DNA from: Pontibacter ramchanderi
Lineage (GTDB): Bacteria > Bacteroidota > Bacteroidia > Cytophagales > Hymenobacteraceae
Assembly (NCBI RefSeq): GCF_002846395.1
Contig: NZ_PJMU01000001.1
Location: 124,001-188,000 of the forward strand
Length of the DNA: 64,000 nucleotides
Direction of reading: 5' to 3'
Translations under genes and position numbers: made by a program
Shown: piece after piece, positions 18,901-26,871 of the stretch
How the letters are laid out: each line of letters begins with the position of its first letter
Numbering within the stretch: position 1 is the first letter of the stretch
The notes under the pieces: generated by a model
What the model was told of the DNA's origin: nothing
Databases searched by the model: none
What the model saw: only the letters and a program-made list of their open reading frames with translations

Positions 18901-19757
18901 GCATTATGATCGCCAACCCGCAGGGAGGCCAGATTCCGCTCGCGGCCATTGCCAAAGTCGAGTTCCGGCCAGGCCCGATGATGATCCGCGGAGAGGATTC
19001 CTTCCTGACCGGCTACGTATTGCTGGATAAGCGGGAAGGCTTTGCCGAGGTAACCGTAGTGGAGGACGCGCAGCGCTACCTGCAGGAGAAGATCGCTTCG
19101 GGGGAGCTGGTGGTGCCGGCAGGGGTGAGCTACAAGTTTTCGGGCAATTACGAGAACCAGGTGCGTGCCGAGGAGAGGCTGGCCTTTATCGTACCGCTCA
19201 GTTTGCTCATCATATTCCTGATCCTCTATTTCCAGTTCCGCTCCGTGAGCACCACGCTCTTTATTTTCACAGCTATTGCCATGGCTTTTGCCGGCGGTTT
19301 TATGATGCTGTGGCTCTATAGCCAGGACTGGTTCATGAACTTTTCCTTCGGCGAAACCAACATGCGGGAGCTCTTCCAGATGCGTACCTTCAACCTGAGT
19401 GTGGCCGTGTGGGTAGGCTTTATTGCGCTTTTCGGTATAGCCACCGACGATGGCGTGGTGATGGGTACTTACCTCAAGCAAAGCTTTGACAAAAGCACGC
19501 CCCAAACCAGAGGCGAGGTGCGCCAGGCGGTGATGGAGGCAGGTATACGGCGCGTGCGTCCTTGCCTCATGACCACGGCCACTACATTGCTGGCGCTCCT
19601 GCCGGTGCTCACCTCATCAGGGCGCGGCTCTGATATCATGATCCCGATGGCGATCCCTTCGTTCGGGGGTATGTTCGTTGCCCTGATCACCTTGTTTATC
19701 GTGCCGGTGCTCTATAGCTGGCGCGAAGAACTTAAAATCAAAAAAGAAACCGTATGA
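15996..19757 (+). CDS. cusA: CusA/CzcA-type heavy-metal efflux RND transporter
   Basis: Inner-membrane proton-driven pump (1253 aa) of a tripartite Cu+/Ag+ efflux complex. From the ATG at 15996 it has the N-terminal helix, porter subdomains (GADVED-type entry, PQDVEDQITYPL), helix 4 with the proton-relay motif GTMVDLGIILNENIL, and the second half with GIATDDGVVMGTYL. Methionine-rich PGMGKEFMPSLDEG and MPTSMPHTG agree with Cu/Ag-type pumps. It is about 200 residues longer than E. coli CusA: an extra hydrophobic stretch of about three helices (coding 17595-17885) and an enlarged loop (about 18300-18480). The stop codon overlaps the next start as ATGA. A start seven codons upstream (15975) is less likely. 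Confidence 0.93.
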   Translation: MLNSIIKFFLEQKLVTVLLLLLIVGWGIITAPFNWNVSFLPRDPVPVDAIPDIGENQQIIFTEWMGRSPQDVEDQITYPLTTSLLGMPGVKTIRSTSMFGFSSIYVIFEDDVEYYWSRSRILEKLNSLPADLLPAETTPKLGPDATALGQVYWYTLEGRDEEGKPAGGWDMHELRSIQDFYVKYALAGAQGVAEVASVGGYIKEYQVDLDPVAMKANNVSMMEVMSALQNSNQEVGASTVEINQIEYLVRGLGYVKEIGDIENATVRVANNVPIRIRDIGRVNIGPADRSMLGVLDKSGAEAVGGVVIARYGDNPLAVINNVKEKLDEIAAGLPSKKLADGRTSKVTIVPFYDRTQLINETLGTLNSAIILQILITVIVIIVMVYNLRASLLISALLPLAVLMTFILMKYFGVDANIVALSGIAIAIGTMVDLGIILNENILRHMEEAPPGQSLLKTVYNATTEVATAILTAVSTTIISFMPVFTLEAAEGKLFGPLAYTKTFALVASLIFTILIMPAFAHSIFGLRSRNVAWSKILNWGLVVLGIVALFILPLAGITLILIAANNLLNYYQPERFGRYHSLVMVGIAVLAVSWLLATEWVPLGVSVSYFVNFIFILLIIGLVLGFFSFFIRVYPRVLAWCLANKGTFLLIPAFIMLLGLNIWIGFNGVFGWVATGFDKVGVNVRTSAPWSSMVHTFPGMGKEFMPSLDEGAFLLMPTSMPHTGVEANKRYLQQLDMLITAIPEVEMVVGKAGRAETALDPAPMSMYENVIQYKSEYITDANGYKVRFRVDDEGNFVRDAKGNLIEDDRGEYFRQWRDHIRTPDDIWNEIVAVAELPGVTSAPKLQPIETRLVMLQTGMRAPMGVKVYGPDLQTIEDFSMQMERLLKEVPSVKPEAVYADRSLGKPYMEIDLDRRAMGRYGLNVADVQEYIEVAMGGMALTTTVEGRERYSIRARYAREYRNDPESVSRIMIANPQGGQIPLAAIAKVEFRPGPMMIRGEDSFLTGYVLLDKREGFAEVTVVEDAQRYLQEKIASGELVVPAGVSYKFSGNYENQVRAEERLAFIVPLSLLIIFLILYFQFRSVSTTLFIFTAIAMAFAGGFMMLWLYSQDWFMNFSFGETNMRELFQMRTFNLSVAVWVGFIALFGIATDDGVVMGTYLKQSFDKSTPQTRGEVRQAVMEAGIRRVRPCLMTTATTLLALLPVLTSSGRGSDIMIPMAIPSFGGMFVALITLFIVPVLYSWREELKIKKETV

Positions 19758-21187
19758 AAAAGATACTGGCATTAATTTTCGTGCTGCTGGGGGCCTTGCC
19801 CCTGGTGCAGGCGCAAACGCTGGAAGAGTACCTGATCGAAGCCGGTGAAAACAGCCCGTCGCTGAAGGCACGCTACGCCGAGTACCAGGCGGCGCTGCAG
19901 CGGGCGCCGCAGGTGGGTGCACTGCCTGATCCGGAGGCTTCCTTTAACTTCTTTTTGCAACCGATGGAACGCTACATGGGCAACCAGGTTGGCGATATGT
20001 CGGTGATGCAGATGTTTCCGTGGTTCGGCTCCAACCAGGCCGCCAGAGATGAGGCCAACTACATGGCGCAAATGAAATTCGCTTCTTTCATCGAGGCGAA
20101 AATTAACCTGTACCATGAGGTGCGCACGGTTTGGTATCAACTCTACCTCAACGACCAGGAGTCGATCCTGATGGAGAAGGAGCTCGAGATTATGAAAACC
20201 CTGGAGCGATTGGCACTGGCTAAATATACAGCTGCTCCGGCCGGGGGCGGTGCTGGTACAACCACGCCTGCCCGAAGCACAACGAGCAGCTCTGCAAGTG
20301 TGGCGGGGGGTGCCGGTAGCGGAGGCTCAGGTATGGCAGGTATGGGAGGCGCTGGCAGCAGTGCCTCAGGCAGTTCCGGCAGTGGAGCTAGTATGGCCTC
20401 CGGCGGCATGTCGGCGATGGGAAGTTCCGGCGGCTCCTCCATGGTGGATGTCATGCTGGTTCGCCTGCAGTTGAAGGAGCTGGAAAACCAGGTGCTCATT
20501 CACCACGAGGCGCGACGGCCTTTGCAGGTTCGGTTTAACCAGCTGCTGCGCCGCCGACCCAGTATGACGGTTGTCTCAGCCGACACGCTGCTGCCTGTGC
20601 CCTTGCCCGCCACGCTCTCCCTCATAGAAGACTCCATCAAGAGTAACCACCCGATGCTTAAGATGTACGAATGGGACGAAAAAGCCCGGGAGTCGCAGTT
20701 GCGGATGGCCCAGCTGATGGGGCGGCCGATGTTTGGCGTTGGGCTGAACTACATGATCTTTAAGCCCAGGCCAGAAGATGGGATGCAGATGGGCGGCGAG
20801 AACATGGTGATGCCCATGGTAACCCTGAGTTTGCCGATCTACCGTAAGAAATACAATGCGGCAAAGAAAGAAGCGGAATACGCGCAACAGGCGGCCACCT
20901 ACCAGAAAGAAGCAACCGAGCGGGAGCTATTCACGGAACTGGAGAACCTGTTGTACCAATACCAGAGCGCGGTGAGCCGGCTGAAATTACTCAAAGACCA
21001 GACTGCCCTGACTGAGCAGACCATCCGACTGCTCACGACCAACTACTCGGTGACAGGCACAGGTATAGACGAGATCATTCGTCAGCGCCAGTCCCTGCTC
21101 AGCTACCGCCAACAGCAATTGCAGGCCATCACAGACCAGAACATGGCTGTCTCGGCCATCAACCGCATGATGCAGGGAGATAATTAG
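19754..21187 (+). CDS. cusC: TolC/CusC-family outer-membrane efflux protein with a Gly/Ser/Met-rich insert
   Basis: Outer-membrane factor (477 aa) completing the RND complex, with signal peptide MKKILALIFVLLGALPLVQA. Two TolC-like halves of long helices and barrel strands are visible (first about 25-155, second about 235-470). Between them, about residues 160-232 (20233-20450) form a low-complexity Gly/Ser/Ala segment with regularly placed methionines (GMAGMGG, GASMASGGMSAMG). The insert lies within the coiled-coil region and may form a flexible or metal-binding loop. It starts inside the cusA stop (ATGA overlap), so it is translationally coupled. Confidence 0.9.
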   Translation: MKKILALIFVLLGALPLVQAQTLEEYLIEAGENSPSLKARYAEYQAALQRAPQVGALPDPEASFNFFLQPMERYMGNQVGDMSVMQMFPWFGSNQAARDEANYMAQMKFASFIEAKINLYHEVRTVWYQLYLNDQESILMEKELEIMKTLERLALAKYTAAPAGGGAGTTTPARSTTSSSASVAGGAGSGGSGMAGMGGAGSSASGSSGSGASMASGGMSAMGSSGGSSMVDVMLVRLQLKELENQVLIHHEARRPLQVRFNQLLRRRPSMTVVSADTLLPVPLPATLSLIEDSIKSNHPMLKMYEWDEKARESQLRMAQLMGRPMFGVGLNYMIFKPRPEDGMQMGGENMVMPMVTLSLPIYRKKYNAAKKEAEYAQQAATYQKEATERELFTELENLLYQYQSAVSRLKLLKDQTALTEQTIRLLTTNYSVTGTGIDEIIRQRQSLLSYRQQQLQAITDQNMAVSAINRMMQGDN

Positions 21188-21245
21188 GGACACAAGTCAC
21201 GGGATAAACACTTGTTACTGTAGAAATAACTCAGAATTCAAAAAA

Positions 21246-23018
21246 ATGACAACCAGAAATAAAAGAATTGGAACCTACCTGCTTGTAGCCCTGGGCGGAT
21301 TGCTGCTGGGCTGGCTGCTGTTTGGCGGCAGAGGCTCAGAACAAGGGCACGATCATGCCGGCGAGGTGGCTGGAGCCACAGCGTATACCTGCTCCATGCA
21401 CCCCCAGATCAGGCAGGACGGCCCCGGCAAATGCCCACTTTGCGGTATGGACCTTATACCTGTGAGCAACGGCGGAGGCAGTGGTAAGACCAGCCGCTAT
21501 GTGCTGGAGATGACGCCAGAGGCCATTGCACTTTCCAATATCCAGACGACAAAACTGGAAATGGTGAATCCGGAAAATGAGCTGACGCTCTCGGGCCGCG
21601 TGACACTCAACGAACAGAAGGTCTCTTCCATCACGGCTAAGTTTCCGGGGCGCATCGAGCGGCTGTACGTGAACTTTACAGGGCAGGAGGTGCGCCGAGG
21701 CGAACGGTTGGCATCGCTCTATTCCCCTGAGTTGATCACGGCGCAGCGTGAATTGCAGGAGGCTGCGCGCGCCAGGGACCTGATGCCGGAACTCTACGAA
21801 GCGGCCCGCGCCAAGCTTAAACTTTGGAAATTGTCCGACGCCCAGATCAAGCGCATTGAGAATGCGTCAGAGATCATAACCAACTTCGATATTTACTCCG
21901 ATGCGGCTGGCGTAGTAACAGAGCGCCTGGTGAATACAGGCGACTATGTATCCACTGGTTCGGCCTTGTTCGAAGTCGCTAATTTGTCATCGGTTTGGGT
22001 GGTGCTGGATGCCTACGAGGCCGATCTGTCGTGGATAAAGCAAGGGGGCAACATCACCTTCACGGTGCCAGGTATACCGGGCAAAGAGTTTACAGCTAAA
22101 GTTGCTTTCATTACCCCGGTGCTCGATGCCACTACTCGTGCCATAGAGGTGCGGGCAGAGGTTCAGAACCCGGGCAACCAATTAAAGCCGGGTATGTTTG
22201 CCGATGCCCGCATCAAGACCTCGACAGGAGCCAAGGGGCAGTCGCTGTCGGTGCCAGGCAGCGCCGTGCTTTGGACTGGCAAACGTTCAGTGGTGTATGT
22301 GAAGGTGAACGGAGAGGAGATGCCGGCATTTGAAATGCGTGAAGTGGTTTTGGGACCACGGACAGGCGACCGCTACGTGGTAGAGTCTGGCTTGCAGCCA
22401 GGCGAAGAAGTCGTGACAAACGGGGTGTTTGCCGTAGACGGCGCTGCCCAGCTTCGTGGCAACTACAGCATGATGTCTCCTCCGCCGGTGGGAGGCCCCA
22501 AGGCGCCTGAGGCTTTCCAGAAGCAGCTAACGGAACTTGTGGACCAATACTATACCTTGAAAAATGCGCTTGTGGCGTCTGATGTACCCGCTGCCAGACA
22601 GGCAGCGGGTAATTTCGCCATGCAACTCGGTGCCGTGGATATGAAGGAGCTGGATGGTAAGCTGCATGACCAGTGGATGGCACTTCTGCCCACGCTGAAA
22701 TCCAATGCTGAGGCCATTCAGAAAAGCCGCGATCTGGAGAAGCAGCGAGCCGCTTTCTCGCCCCTGTCAGATCACGTGATCGAAGCTGTGAAGGTATTTG
22801 GGATACAGCATGAAGTAGCCTATATCCAGTCCTGCCCGATGGCGTTGGGCGATAAAGGGGCCTTTTGGCTGAGCGAGCTGAAAGACATCCGCAATCCATA
22901 TTTCGGTGAAGCAATGTTGGCTTGTGGTGAGACGGAAGAAACTTTTAGAAGAGGGCAGGGCAGTAGCGCCGCGACTTCGGAGCAACCTGCCGCCAAGCCC
23001 CAGGGACACCAGCATTAG
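21246..23018 (+). CDS. cusB: CusB-type periplasmic adaptor with heavy-metal-binding and DUF3347 domains
   Basis: Membrane-fusion adaptor (590 aa) joining CusA and CusC. An N-terminal membrane anchor (about 10-28) is followed by the heavy-metal-binding domain with YTCSMHP at about 47-53 and CPLCGMD at about 64-70, the HlyD-like barrel/lipoyl region (about 90-400, including PGRIERLYV and SPELITAQREL), and a C-terminal DUF3347 domain (about 421-575) with CPMA, WLSELKDIRNPYFG and MLACG. The fused DUF3347 is common in Bacteroidota and thought to bind copper. It lies 58 bases after cusC and is followed by a terminator. Confidence 0.93.
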   Translation: MTTRNKRIGTYLLVALGGLLLGWLLFGGRGSEQGHDHAGEVAGATAYTCSMHPQIRQDGPGKCPLCGMDLIPVSNGGGSGKTSRYVLEMTPEAIALSNIQTTKLEMVNPENELTLSGRVTLNEQKVSSITAKFPGRIERLYVNFTGQEVRRGERLASLYSPELITAQRELQEAARARDLMPELYEAARAKLKLWKLSDAQIKRIENASEIITNFDIYSDAAGVVTERLVNTGDYVSTGSALFEVANLSSVWVVLDAYEADLSWIKQGGNITFTVPGIPGKEFTAKVAFITPVLDATTRAIEVRAEVQNPGNQLKPGMFADARIKTSTGAKGQSLSVPGSAVLWTGKRSVVYVKVNGEEMPAFEMREVVLGPRTGDRYVVESGLQPGEEVVTNGVFAVDGAAQLRGNYSMMSPPPVGGPKAPEAFQKQLTELVDQYYTLKNALVASDVPAARQAAGNFAMQLGAVDMKELDGKLHDQWMALLPTLKSNAEAIQKSRDLEKQRAAFSPLSDHVIEAVKVFGIQHEVAYIQSCPMALGDKGAFWLSELKDIRNPYFGEAMLACGETEETFRRGQGSSAATSEQPAAKPQGHQH

Positions 23019-23043
23019 TTTTTTCGATTAGGTTCATCCACAG

Positions 23044-23078
23044 ACCGCCAGTGCACTTTTGTGTTACTGGCGGTTTTG
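23044..23078 (+). terminator. Rho-independent terminator of the cus operon
   Basis: A 9-bp stem (ACCGCCAGT/ACTGGCGGT, arms 23044-23052 and 23066-23074) with a 13-base loop is followed by TTTTG, 25 bases after the cusB stop. Confidence 0.75.
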
Positions 23079-23239
23079 TTTAATGTCGGTTATAACGAGT
23101 CAAATTGGTTTTTCAGGTAGTGGTTTAGTTTTGGTTAATAGTGTAGCTGGTGTAGAGGTTGTCTTTGCAGGTATGGTAGGGCCTCTGGCCTAGCGGAGGT
23201 ATACTTAGCGTTGCTTCTGTTTTCTATACCTTAAACTGT

Positions 23240-23475
23240 ATTGTTTTATAGCTTCGCCTGTGCGGCGGGCACCTTCTTTTTGTCTTGACACAAATCGAGG
23301 GCCCCTACCCCCAGTAGGCAAAAAAATCAAGACCCTCCAAATCGAGGGCCCCTACCCCCACTCGCTGAACGCTTTTGACAGGGGGACCCCTTCACCCCCA
23401 ACAGTGGAGTGTCGTTTAGTGCACCTGGCTGAGGTGATCTGTTTCATTGCCAGCGGGGCAAGTTAGTCTTTCGAT
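23240..23475 (+). repeat. Extragenic repeat, copy 1 (homologous to 43055-43235)
   Basis: Shares ordered blocks with 43055-43235: TAGCTT.GCC, GCGGGC, CTTGA, GGCAAAAAAATCAAGAC-like, ACTCGCTGA.CGCT and GTGCACCTGGC, ending near GATGCGTG. Copy 1 has extra C-rich material inserted in the middle. Confidence 0.65.
23292..23360 (+). repeat. 22-bp direct repeat inside extragenic repeat copy 1
   Basis: The unit beginning AAATCGAGGGCCCC and ending TACCCCCA occurs exactly at 23292-23313 and again at 23339-23360. The related 43-kb copy lacks this unit. Confidence 0.85.
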
Positions 23476-23820
23476 GCGTGCCCGTGGTGTGACGCACCCT
23501 AAATGACTTATACCTGAAACTGGTAATGCCTCAAATTCCCCTCTTGAGAGGGGCGGGGGTGTGTTGAATTAGTTGGAGACTAAACCCCAAAAACTACGGA
23601 GCTATACCTGTAGAGTAAGCATCAGCAGAAATGTCCCCCTTGGGGGAAGGGGGACCTTGACAAAGAAGGGGGCAGGGGGATGTTAATCATATACATAATT
23701 ACTGTAACTATAGGAATAGAATTCCCCTTCTCAGTCTCCAATGAATTTGTGTTAAGTGATTGAGGTTTTTACTCATTGAATACCGTTGCCCACTGTCGCC
23801 AAATTCATTTTTCTCATACC

Positions 23821-24339
23821 TTAACTATACCTGATCTCCCTCACCTCAACCTCTTCTTCGTTACGGCCTAGTTTCAAGTGAAGCTTTTCGCCGACTTTTG
23901 CGCCGTTTACGGCCTGGGCAATGGGAGCGACAAAGGCGATCAGGCCCTGCATCACATCGGCTTCGTCCACGCCCACGATGGTGAACTTTCGGATGGTGCC
24001 AGGCTTACCGCCGCTAACGGTACGTAGCTTCACGGTGGCACCAAAACGGACTTCGTCGGGGCTTTGCTCTTGCGGATCGATGACGCGGGCGCTGGCGATG
24101 CGGGTGTTTAGGGCACTGAGCTTGCCATTGAGGATGGTGAGCTGGCGGGTTCGGTCGGCTTCGTTTTCGCGGTTAGCTTCTACGGCGCTTCGCTCAGCTT
24201 CCAGTTCTTCCAGTTCGGTGCGTAGCTTTTCCAATCCCTGCGGACGAACATAGTTGGGTATACCTGCAGGCAGGGCCGCTCGGGGCGGAATGATGGGCGC
24301 TTCGCCTGCGTCGTCTTCTTTAACAAATGCTCTGCTCAT
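23821..24339 (-). CDS. GreA/GreB family transcription elongation factor
   Basis: Cleavage-stimulating factor for backtracked RNA polymerase (172 aa). An N-terminal extension (about 1-30, MSRAFVKEDD..., as in many GreB-like proteins) leads into the coiled-coil domain (LRTELEELEAERSAVEANRENEADRTRQL, about 38-85) and a C-terminal FKBP-like domain with GATVKLRTV, PIAQAVNGAKVGEKLHLKL. The tip of the coiled coil keeps acidic residues (ENEAD). It lies downstream of the lytic transglycosylase gene on the same strand but 146 bases away, so it probably has its own promoter. Confidence 0.9.
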   Translation of the reverse strand: MSRAFVKEDDAGEAPIIPPRAALPAGIPNYVRPQGLEKLRTELEELEAERSAVEANRENEADRTRQLTILNGKLSALNTRIASARVIDPQEQSPDEVRFGATVKLRTVSGGKPGTIRKFTIVGVDEADVMQGLIAFVAPIAQAVNGAKVGEKLHLKLGRNEEEVEVREIRYS

Positions 24340-24354
24340 GACCCTGTATACAGC

Positions 24355-24386
24355 AAGGGAGTGCCAGATGTTTCCGGCACTCCCTT
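24355..24386. terminator. Hairpin between transglycosylase and GreA/B genes
   Basis: A perfect 11-bp stem (arms 24355-24365 and 24376-24386) with a 10-base loop and a T-run on the plus-strand side only. It may terminate the upstream minus-strand transcript or be a leader hairpin of the Gre gene; the missing U-tract on the minus strand leaves this open. Confidence 0.45.
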
Positions 24387-24441
24387 TTCCGTTGGTCAGG
24401 TATAAACTTCAGCAGTATACCTTTAAAATATCTATATAGAA

Positions 24442-24477
24442 AGTCCTTTGTCCATTATCTGAAAACTCCTTTGTCAG
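24442..24477. repeat. CTCCTTTGTC-type short repeat after the transglycosylase stop
   Basis: Two copies of (G/C)TCCTTTGTC (from 24443 and 24466) lie a few bases downstream of the stop codon. The same word occurs twice at 44127-44159 after the nuoA stop. Confidence 0.6.
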
Positions 24478-24485
24478 AAAAAGAG

Positions 24486-25406
24486 TTACATCGGCATTTG
24501 GAGCACATACTCTTTGCCAGCCGGAACGGTCAGTTTATACCCTCTGATCCAGGGGTTGTAGAGGCGCAGGGTTTTGTAGTTTATGCCTTGTTCCAGTGCA
24601 AATGCAGGCAGGTCAGGTATAGTTTCGCTCACGGCTAGCGGTTTGGTCGGCAGTGGCTTATAGCCATGTCCCTCCGCCAGGTCGAAGCCGTACTTTTGCG
24701 GGTTGCCCAGTATTTCTTTCAGGGCAAGGATGCGGAACATGTAGCGGGACGTCTCGTCGTTCAGATATAGGTCGTAGTAGTCTGTTACGCCTTGCTGTTT
24801 CATGGCGCGCTCTATACCTGCCATGCCGCGGTTGTAGGAGGCGGCGGCATTAGTCCAGTTACCGAACTTGGCTTTGGCGGTTTTGAGGTAGCGGCAGGCA
24901 GCCAGCGTAGACTTCTGGATGTGGTAGCGCTCATCCACCTCGTTGTTCACCACCATGCCATAGCCCCGGGCTGTATCGGGCATGAGTTGCCAGAAGCCGG
25001 ACGCGCCAGCCGGGGAGGTAACGTGACTCAGCAAGCTCTCTGCCAGGGCCAGGTATACAAAGTCCTCCGGTACATCGTTCTCCTGCAGCATCTGCTTGAT
25101 CTCGGGTACGTAACGCTGCATGCGCTTGAGGGCCAGTAAGGTACTGGTATGCAGGTATGAGTTGGCAAGCAGTTCGCGGTCGAGGCGCTCGGCTACGTCG
25201 GGCACATGCAGGGGCACCGGTTCTCCTGCAAAGGTAATGGCATCTGGAAGGGCAGGAGAGGTGAAAATCTGCCTGTTAGTTTCAAAGGCACGGTCGTTGC
25301 GCTCGTTCGGCGTGGCGCTCAGTTTCAGGCTGTTTTCGCCAGTGAACTGTAAGATCAGCAGGGGGGCGACCAATACCCATCCGTATTTAATAAATTGCTG
25401 TTTCAT
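24486..25406 (-). CDS. Lytic transglycosylase, MltD/SLT-domain type
   Basis: Peptidoglycan-cleaving lytic transglycosylase (306 aa) exported by an N-terminal signal segment (VLVAPLLILQF). The SLT domain (about 100-235) carries the catalytic Glu in LALAESLLS (about residue 123), then ASGFWQLMPDTARGYG and AAASYNRGMAGIERAM. A short C-terminal region with KTLRLYNPWI and LTVPAGKEY resembles a single degenerate LysM-like unit. A clear ribosome-binding site (AGGAGC, 5 bases before ATG) supports the start. Confidence 0.92.
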   Translation of the reverse strand: MKQQFIKYGWVLVAPLLILQFTGENSLKLSATPNERNDRAFETNRQIFTSPALPDAITFAGEPVPLHVPDVAERLDRELLANSYLHTSTLLALKRMQRYVPEIKQMLQENDVPEDFVYLALAESLLSHVTSPAGASGFWQLMPDTARGYGMVVNNEVDERYHIQKSTLAACRYLKTAKAKFGNWTNAAASYNRGMAGIERAMKQQGVTDYYDLYLNDETSRYMFRILALKEILGNPQKYGFDLAEGHGYKPLPTKPLAVSETIPDLPAFALEQGINYKTLRLYNPWIRGYKLTVPAGKEYVLQMPM

Positions 25407-25685
25407 AGTGTGCTCCTTTCTTATACCTATCTCTATAACCCGAAAACCAAAGGTGAATTGTGTATCAAGGTAAGGAAAAATACAACAGCATGCTAACCCA
25501 AATATTCGATTCTTATGATGAAATCAGGCGTTTGTCAGGAGTGCCCAGGTAAAAAATATGTGGCAGGGGCAAGCTAGACGAGATTTACAGCGATAAACAC
25601 CTGCTTTGAGAAGGTACATTCTGAAGTTTAAAACATATAGGTTTTACAATATTAAGAAAGCCTCCAGACATCGTTACAAAGCTCC

Positions 25686-26828
25686 CTACTTTTTGAGCAA
25701 AAAGTGGAGCGCCTGTGGCATGCGTTTGGCCCAGGCCGCTTCGTTGTGCTGTGCTTTTTCGTCGCGTACCCAGTGGTAGTCTTTTCCTTCCCGGTAGCCT
25801 TTCTGTTGTAAGGCTTGCAACATCTCGACTATACCTGGCTGCAGGCGCGCCTCCAGCTCGATGCCGCCGTTATCGATGTAAAATTTCAACTTCTTCTTTT
25901 TGCCGCTATAAGCCTGCACTTCTTTTACATAATCGATGTGCATGATCTTAAAGGCGGGCGACATACAAATGGCCTTACTAAAAACCTTCGGGTATTCCCA
26001 GGCCAGCATAAAGGCCATGATGCCACCAGCCGAGGAGCCACCCGTGAGTGTATATTTGGAGCCGGATTTTGTGCGGTAGTTCTGGTCGATGAGCGGTTTT
26101 ACGGTGTTCACCACAAAATCCATGTAAGCGCTGCCTTTGGCTCCGGGCACATATTCCTCCATACGGTCAGGTGTGTTGTAGATTCCCACAATTATAACGG
26201 GCTCAATCTGATTCGACCGGATCAGGCTGTCGGCTGTTTCGTCAAGCCGCCAGTCTACACCGAAAGAGCTGGTGGCGGGATCGAACACATTCTGGCCGTC
26301 GTGCATGTAAAGTACCGGGTAGTGCTTGTTGCCTTTTTCGTAGCCAGGCGGCAACCACACAACCAGGTCACGGGGTTTCAGGCCGTCAGCTGAGAGGTTG
26401 TGGTGGTATATGACTTTGCCGGTAATAACGCCGCTTATTTTTCGGTCTCTGCTTTTGAGCCAGTTTCTCAGTTCATGCTGCACGATGGTATCTGCTTTCA
26501 ATTGCAGATGGAAGTTGGGGAGCGGCTTGCCCGCTGTGTCGGTCGCCTCGGTATCCCAGGAACCAAGCGTGAATTTGTAGGCAACCGACGGATCCTTCAG
26601 GTATAGCGTCTTTTCCCATACCTGTTCGCCAACAAGCTGCAACTTTACCTGGTTTGGTTGCCAGTTTCCGAGTGCCGCTGTGCCACCACTCAGGTATACC
26701 TGCTGCGTAACTGGCAGGGTAGGAGCATGTACCCGGAAGGTGACACGCATGCTATCCGGCTGTGGCTGCCCTTGGGCTTTAAGGCAAAAACTGAGGGTTA
26801 AAAGTAAAAGCAACAGAAAAGGTCTCAT
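25686..26828 (-). CDS. Secreted esterase (EstD/enterochelin esterase-like) with N-terminal starch-binding-type domain
   Basis: Alpha/beta hydrolase (380 aa) of the PF00756-like esterase family. From ATG at 26826-26828 it has a signal peptide (MRPFLLLLLLTLSFCLKAQG), a CBM20/CBM48-like beta domain (about 25-120, VYLSGGTAALGNWQPN), and the esterase domain (about 140-380) with DLVVWLPPGY, LYMHDGQNVFD, the nucleophile motif GGSSAGG near residue 265, and a plausible catalytic His in EKAQHNEAAW. The open frame continues upstream for about 74 codons without protein-like composition, so I rejected the longer start. Substrate (acyl ester, glycan or siderophore) is uncertain. Confidence 0.85.
   Translation of the reverse strand: MRPFLLLLLLTLSFCLKAQGQPQPDSMRVTFRVHAPTLPVTQQVYLSGGTAALGNWQPNQVKLQLVGEQVWEKTLYLKDPSVAYKFTLGSWDTEATDTAGKPLPNFHLQLKADTIVQHELRNWLKSRDRKISGVITGKVIYHHNLSADGLKPRDLVVWLPPGYEKGNKHYPVLYMHDGQNVFDPATSSFGVDWRLDETADSLIRSNQIEPVIIVGIYNTPDRMEEYVPGAKGSAYMDFVVNTVKPLIDQNYRTKSGSKYTLTGGSSAGGIMAFMLAWEYPKVFSKAICMSPAFKIMHIDYVKEVQAYSGKKKKLKFYIDNGGIELEARLQPGIVEMLQALQQKGYREGKDYHWVRDEKAQHNEAAWAKRMPQALHFLLKK
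26691..26702. repeat. Full 12-bp palindromic form (CAGGTATACCTG) of the iterated window-wide word
   Basis: This is the complete palindrome of which most copies in the window carry one and a half arms (CAGGTATAG or CTATACCTG). It lies inside the esterase gene. See the finding on the iterated GGTATA word. Confidence 0.8.
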
Positions 26829-26871
26829 GGCCAGGCGTCGGGTGGTTGTGCTGACAAAGATAGGAGAAAAG

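Larger units (their letters stand above)
23079..23820. other. Repeat-rich intergenic region without genes
   Basis: About 740 bases between the cus terminator and the GreA/B gene. It contains one copy of an extragenic repeat shared with the 43-kb region (23240-23475), a 22-bp direct duplication, several C4/G4-type mini-palindromes (for example around 23537-23560 and 23632-23652), and copies of the GGTATA word. Short open frames here (such as 23260-23466 on +) lie in the repeat and show no protein-like features. Confidence 0.7.

Noticed and set aside
17640-19505. 621-codon open frame on the minus strand
   Set aside because: Antisense shadow of cusA with His/Gln-rich low-quality translation; cusA shows continuous RND similarity.
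23260-23466. 68-codon open frame in the 23-kb spacer
   Set aside because: Lies within the extragenic repeat and its 22-bp duplication; not protein-like.
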